From Saccoglossus kowalevskii (Eukaryota > Hemichordata > Enteropneusta > Harrimaniidae): a stretch of DNA of 45,343 nt. Location of the stretch: assembly GCF_000003605.2 (NCBI RefSeq), contig NW_003156233.1, positions 22,052 through 67,394 of the forward strand. The letters are read 5' to 3'. Position 1 is the stretch's first letter, and each line of letters opens with the position of its first letter. Of the stretch, positions 41,101 to 44,100 are shown one piece after another. The translations under genes were made by a program, and so were the position numbers. The notes under the pieces are model-generated. The model worked only from the letters and a program-made list of their open reading frames with translations, had not been told where the DNA came from and made no database searches.

Positions 41101-44100
41101 ACACGACAAATTTCTAGATCTTTTTTATTTTCACTGCCATTGAGGAGAATTCATTTGAACATCCCAATATGTAATCAATCACGATAAACCGACAAGTCGT
41201 GGAGTTGTACAAGGATTTTACTTGATTGCATTTCAATACCTGTCTCTAATCAATGATGTTTTCTTAGTTCTCCTGATGGTGACAGACAATTCTTGTATCC
41301 AGTCACAGCCATGATAGCTGTCAATTTCCTTATTGGTAGCTCCTGCAACGAGTCTCTCTGTGGCACTCAGTGGCTGTCCATATGCATTCATAGTGCAGGT
41401 AATTGAGGCTCCTGTTGTATAGAGTGAAAATCATACAAGTAAATAATCAGTGACTTAGTCACCCTTATTTCACTGTCAAGTGATTAATCTTGAACCCTAT
41501 TTTAAGATCTGTGCATCAGTTTTATGTTACAGAGTTAATAATTATGTCGCAATCATAACATTCCATTGTAAATGCAAACACTTTGCAACTTTGAGGACTT
41601 CTATTTTGTGCACGTTTTCTGAACAAAAATGAGACTCCAAGTCGAGTCAGATATACATGTGTATATGTACATTTGGTGGAAAATACATTTCTGGAGTCAA
41701 TATTCTGTTTTCTATAATCAGAATTGGAGCAGCCATCACAGTAATGACATTATTACCATGAAGACAGTTGTATACAGTGTTTCCAATGCAACAACAAAAA
41801 GTAAATGTAGACAATTATTTACCCTTGCCGGTTGTTGACTGCATTTTCTTCCTACTATTAGCTTCATTCTCGGGTGACTCTACAGCTTGAATGTGAAGTA
41901 GGAATGATCTACTTTTCATCTTCAGTAGATCCTGACTCGTCATCGTAATGAGACCACCTCTACCACTCATATCCATAGATGAATTGATGTCAATAGGACC
42001 ACATATCACGTCTAGTTTGTGCTTCTCTAAAAACGTAGATTTCATTTCACTATCATTGTCACTACTTTGACCAGCAGTTGGGCAGAACTCTGGGGGAGCT
42101 TCAGAATTCCCAACAACATCAATATTTTGTTCCTTAGTCTCTTTAGGTCCCAGCTGATCCATATTAACATCAAAGTGGTCATCTAAGGGTTTAACCGTAG
42201 ACTGGTCTGTTGTCTCACTTATATTCATTGGGATTTTTTCTATGAGAAAAATTAAATTAAATAATTTATTTACTGACATTTTTTTTTATTTGATTACATT
42301 ACTATATTTGTTTTATTAAAAGTGTATCTTCAATAGAAGTGCATGTATGGTATTCTGTATTATTAACGAGCAGCCTGTCGGCTGAGTTAGCTCCGCTGTT
42401 AGCATTGCACATTTCATTTTAAGAATTCAAAAATATCACTTTTCACCAAAAATTACAAAACTATTCATCAATTACAGAATTGAAGATATCATCATGAAAG
42501 GAACAAATCTGAGAGAGGTTCACATGTAGTATCTATAAATGTAATATCAAAGCAATTGGACTTGCAGTTTTTAACAAGAAGTCGAAAATATCACTTTTTA
42601 CCAAAAATGACAAAAATATTCACCAAAATTAGAGAATGGAAGATATCATCACGAAATGAACAAATCTGAGAGAGGTCCACATGTAGTACCCATATGTAAT
42701 ATCAAAGCAATAAGACTTGCGGTTTTTAACAAGAAGTTGAAAATATCACTTTTTACCAAAAATAACAAAAATATTCACCAAAATTAGAGAATTGAAGATA
42801 TCATGAAATTAACAAATCTAAGTGAGGTCTACCCCAGGTACATTAACACCAAGTATCAAAGCATTCAGGCTTGTAGTTTTCAAGAAGAAGTCGAAAAAGT
42901 AAAACATTGACACGGATGACGACGGACAATCACTCATATGATAAGCTCCGCTCGACAAAGTCATCAGCGGAGCTAAAAATATGACCTATTATAGCCATGA
43001 GACATCTCTATTAATTAGGTCATGCGCTACTAATAGGGCAAATATGGTACTAGACTGCTCAATTCTCCCAATTGTCACTCGTTTCACAAAATTTGTGCAT
43101 ACCTGAACAATTTGGATTGTTTTATGCACAGTAAAGCACTTAAATGAAAATTAATTTAAACTGAATTAAAAATGAATTTGATTAAAGTAAATCAAACCCA
43201 ACCTCAGAATAACATTTATGTCTTTGCAACACAGGGTATATTCTGATCTGATTATATCATTCACTTTTCCAATACCAAACACAGCATTCTCCCCAAGTAT
43301 TGCAAGCAATTTGTTTTTATATCCAATGAAATTATTACACATCTTACCTTTTTTGTTCTTAGATGTACTTTTAGAGCTTTTCTTTTTCATACCATCTTCC
43401 TTGATTCCACCATTATGATTTGAACGCCCAATATTTGAGGAATTTTGCTTTAGGAGAGTTACTTGTACTTTGGGGATGAAATCACACAAGTTGTGTAGGG
43501 TAAACTTTACATCTACATGGCCTACGCTACAAGGCTTGGGTAGCACTATTTCAAACAGGTGTTCCTTCCAACTCAGGCTTGGAGATAAAAACACAAATTG
43601 GGTTAAAAACATAGATAATACTCAAATTTTTCAACCAATTTTTTTCATGACTTTAATGGCCTACCTCATTTCCACTAATACATATGGAACAAATGATCAT
43701 TCCTGACTTGGACTCGAGTGAAAATAAAAGTAAGGTACAATAGATAATATAATGTATGCAAATTAAGCTATTTAATATGCAAAGTTTTGTACCAAAAACT
43801 GATTTGATAGATCATGAGTAATATTAAATTTTATCAACATTGGATGGCTGGTTCTGATGATCAGATCAGATCAGATCATAAACAATGAACAGAAGGACAG
43901 ATGCACAAATGGACAGAAGCACACCAGTATTGTTATTGAAATTTAATACCTATCAGGTTGTAACCTCCATGTCCTAGTATGTTGCGTGGCATCTCCATGA
44001 TGTAAGCGATGTAAATGCTGCGGATGTCTTCTCTGTTGCTGTTCTTGTTGTACTTCAGTCCAGCATGGGGGCACGGCCGCTGTAAATCTTGGCACTAGGG

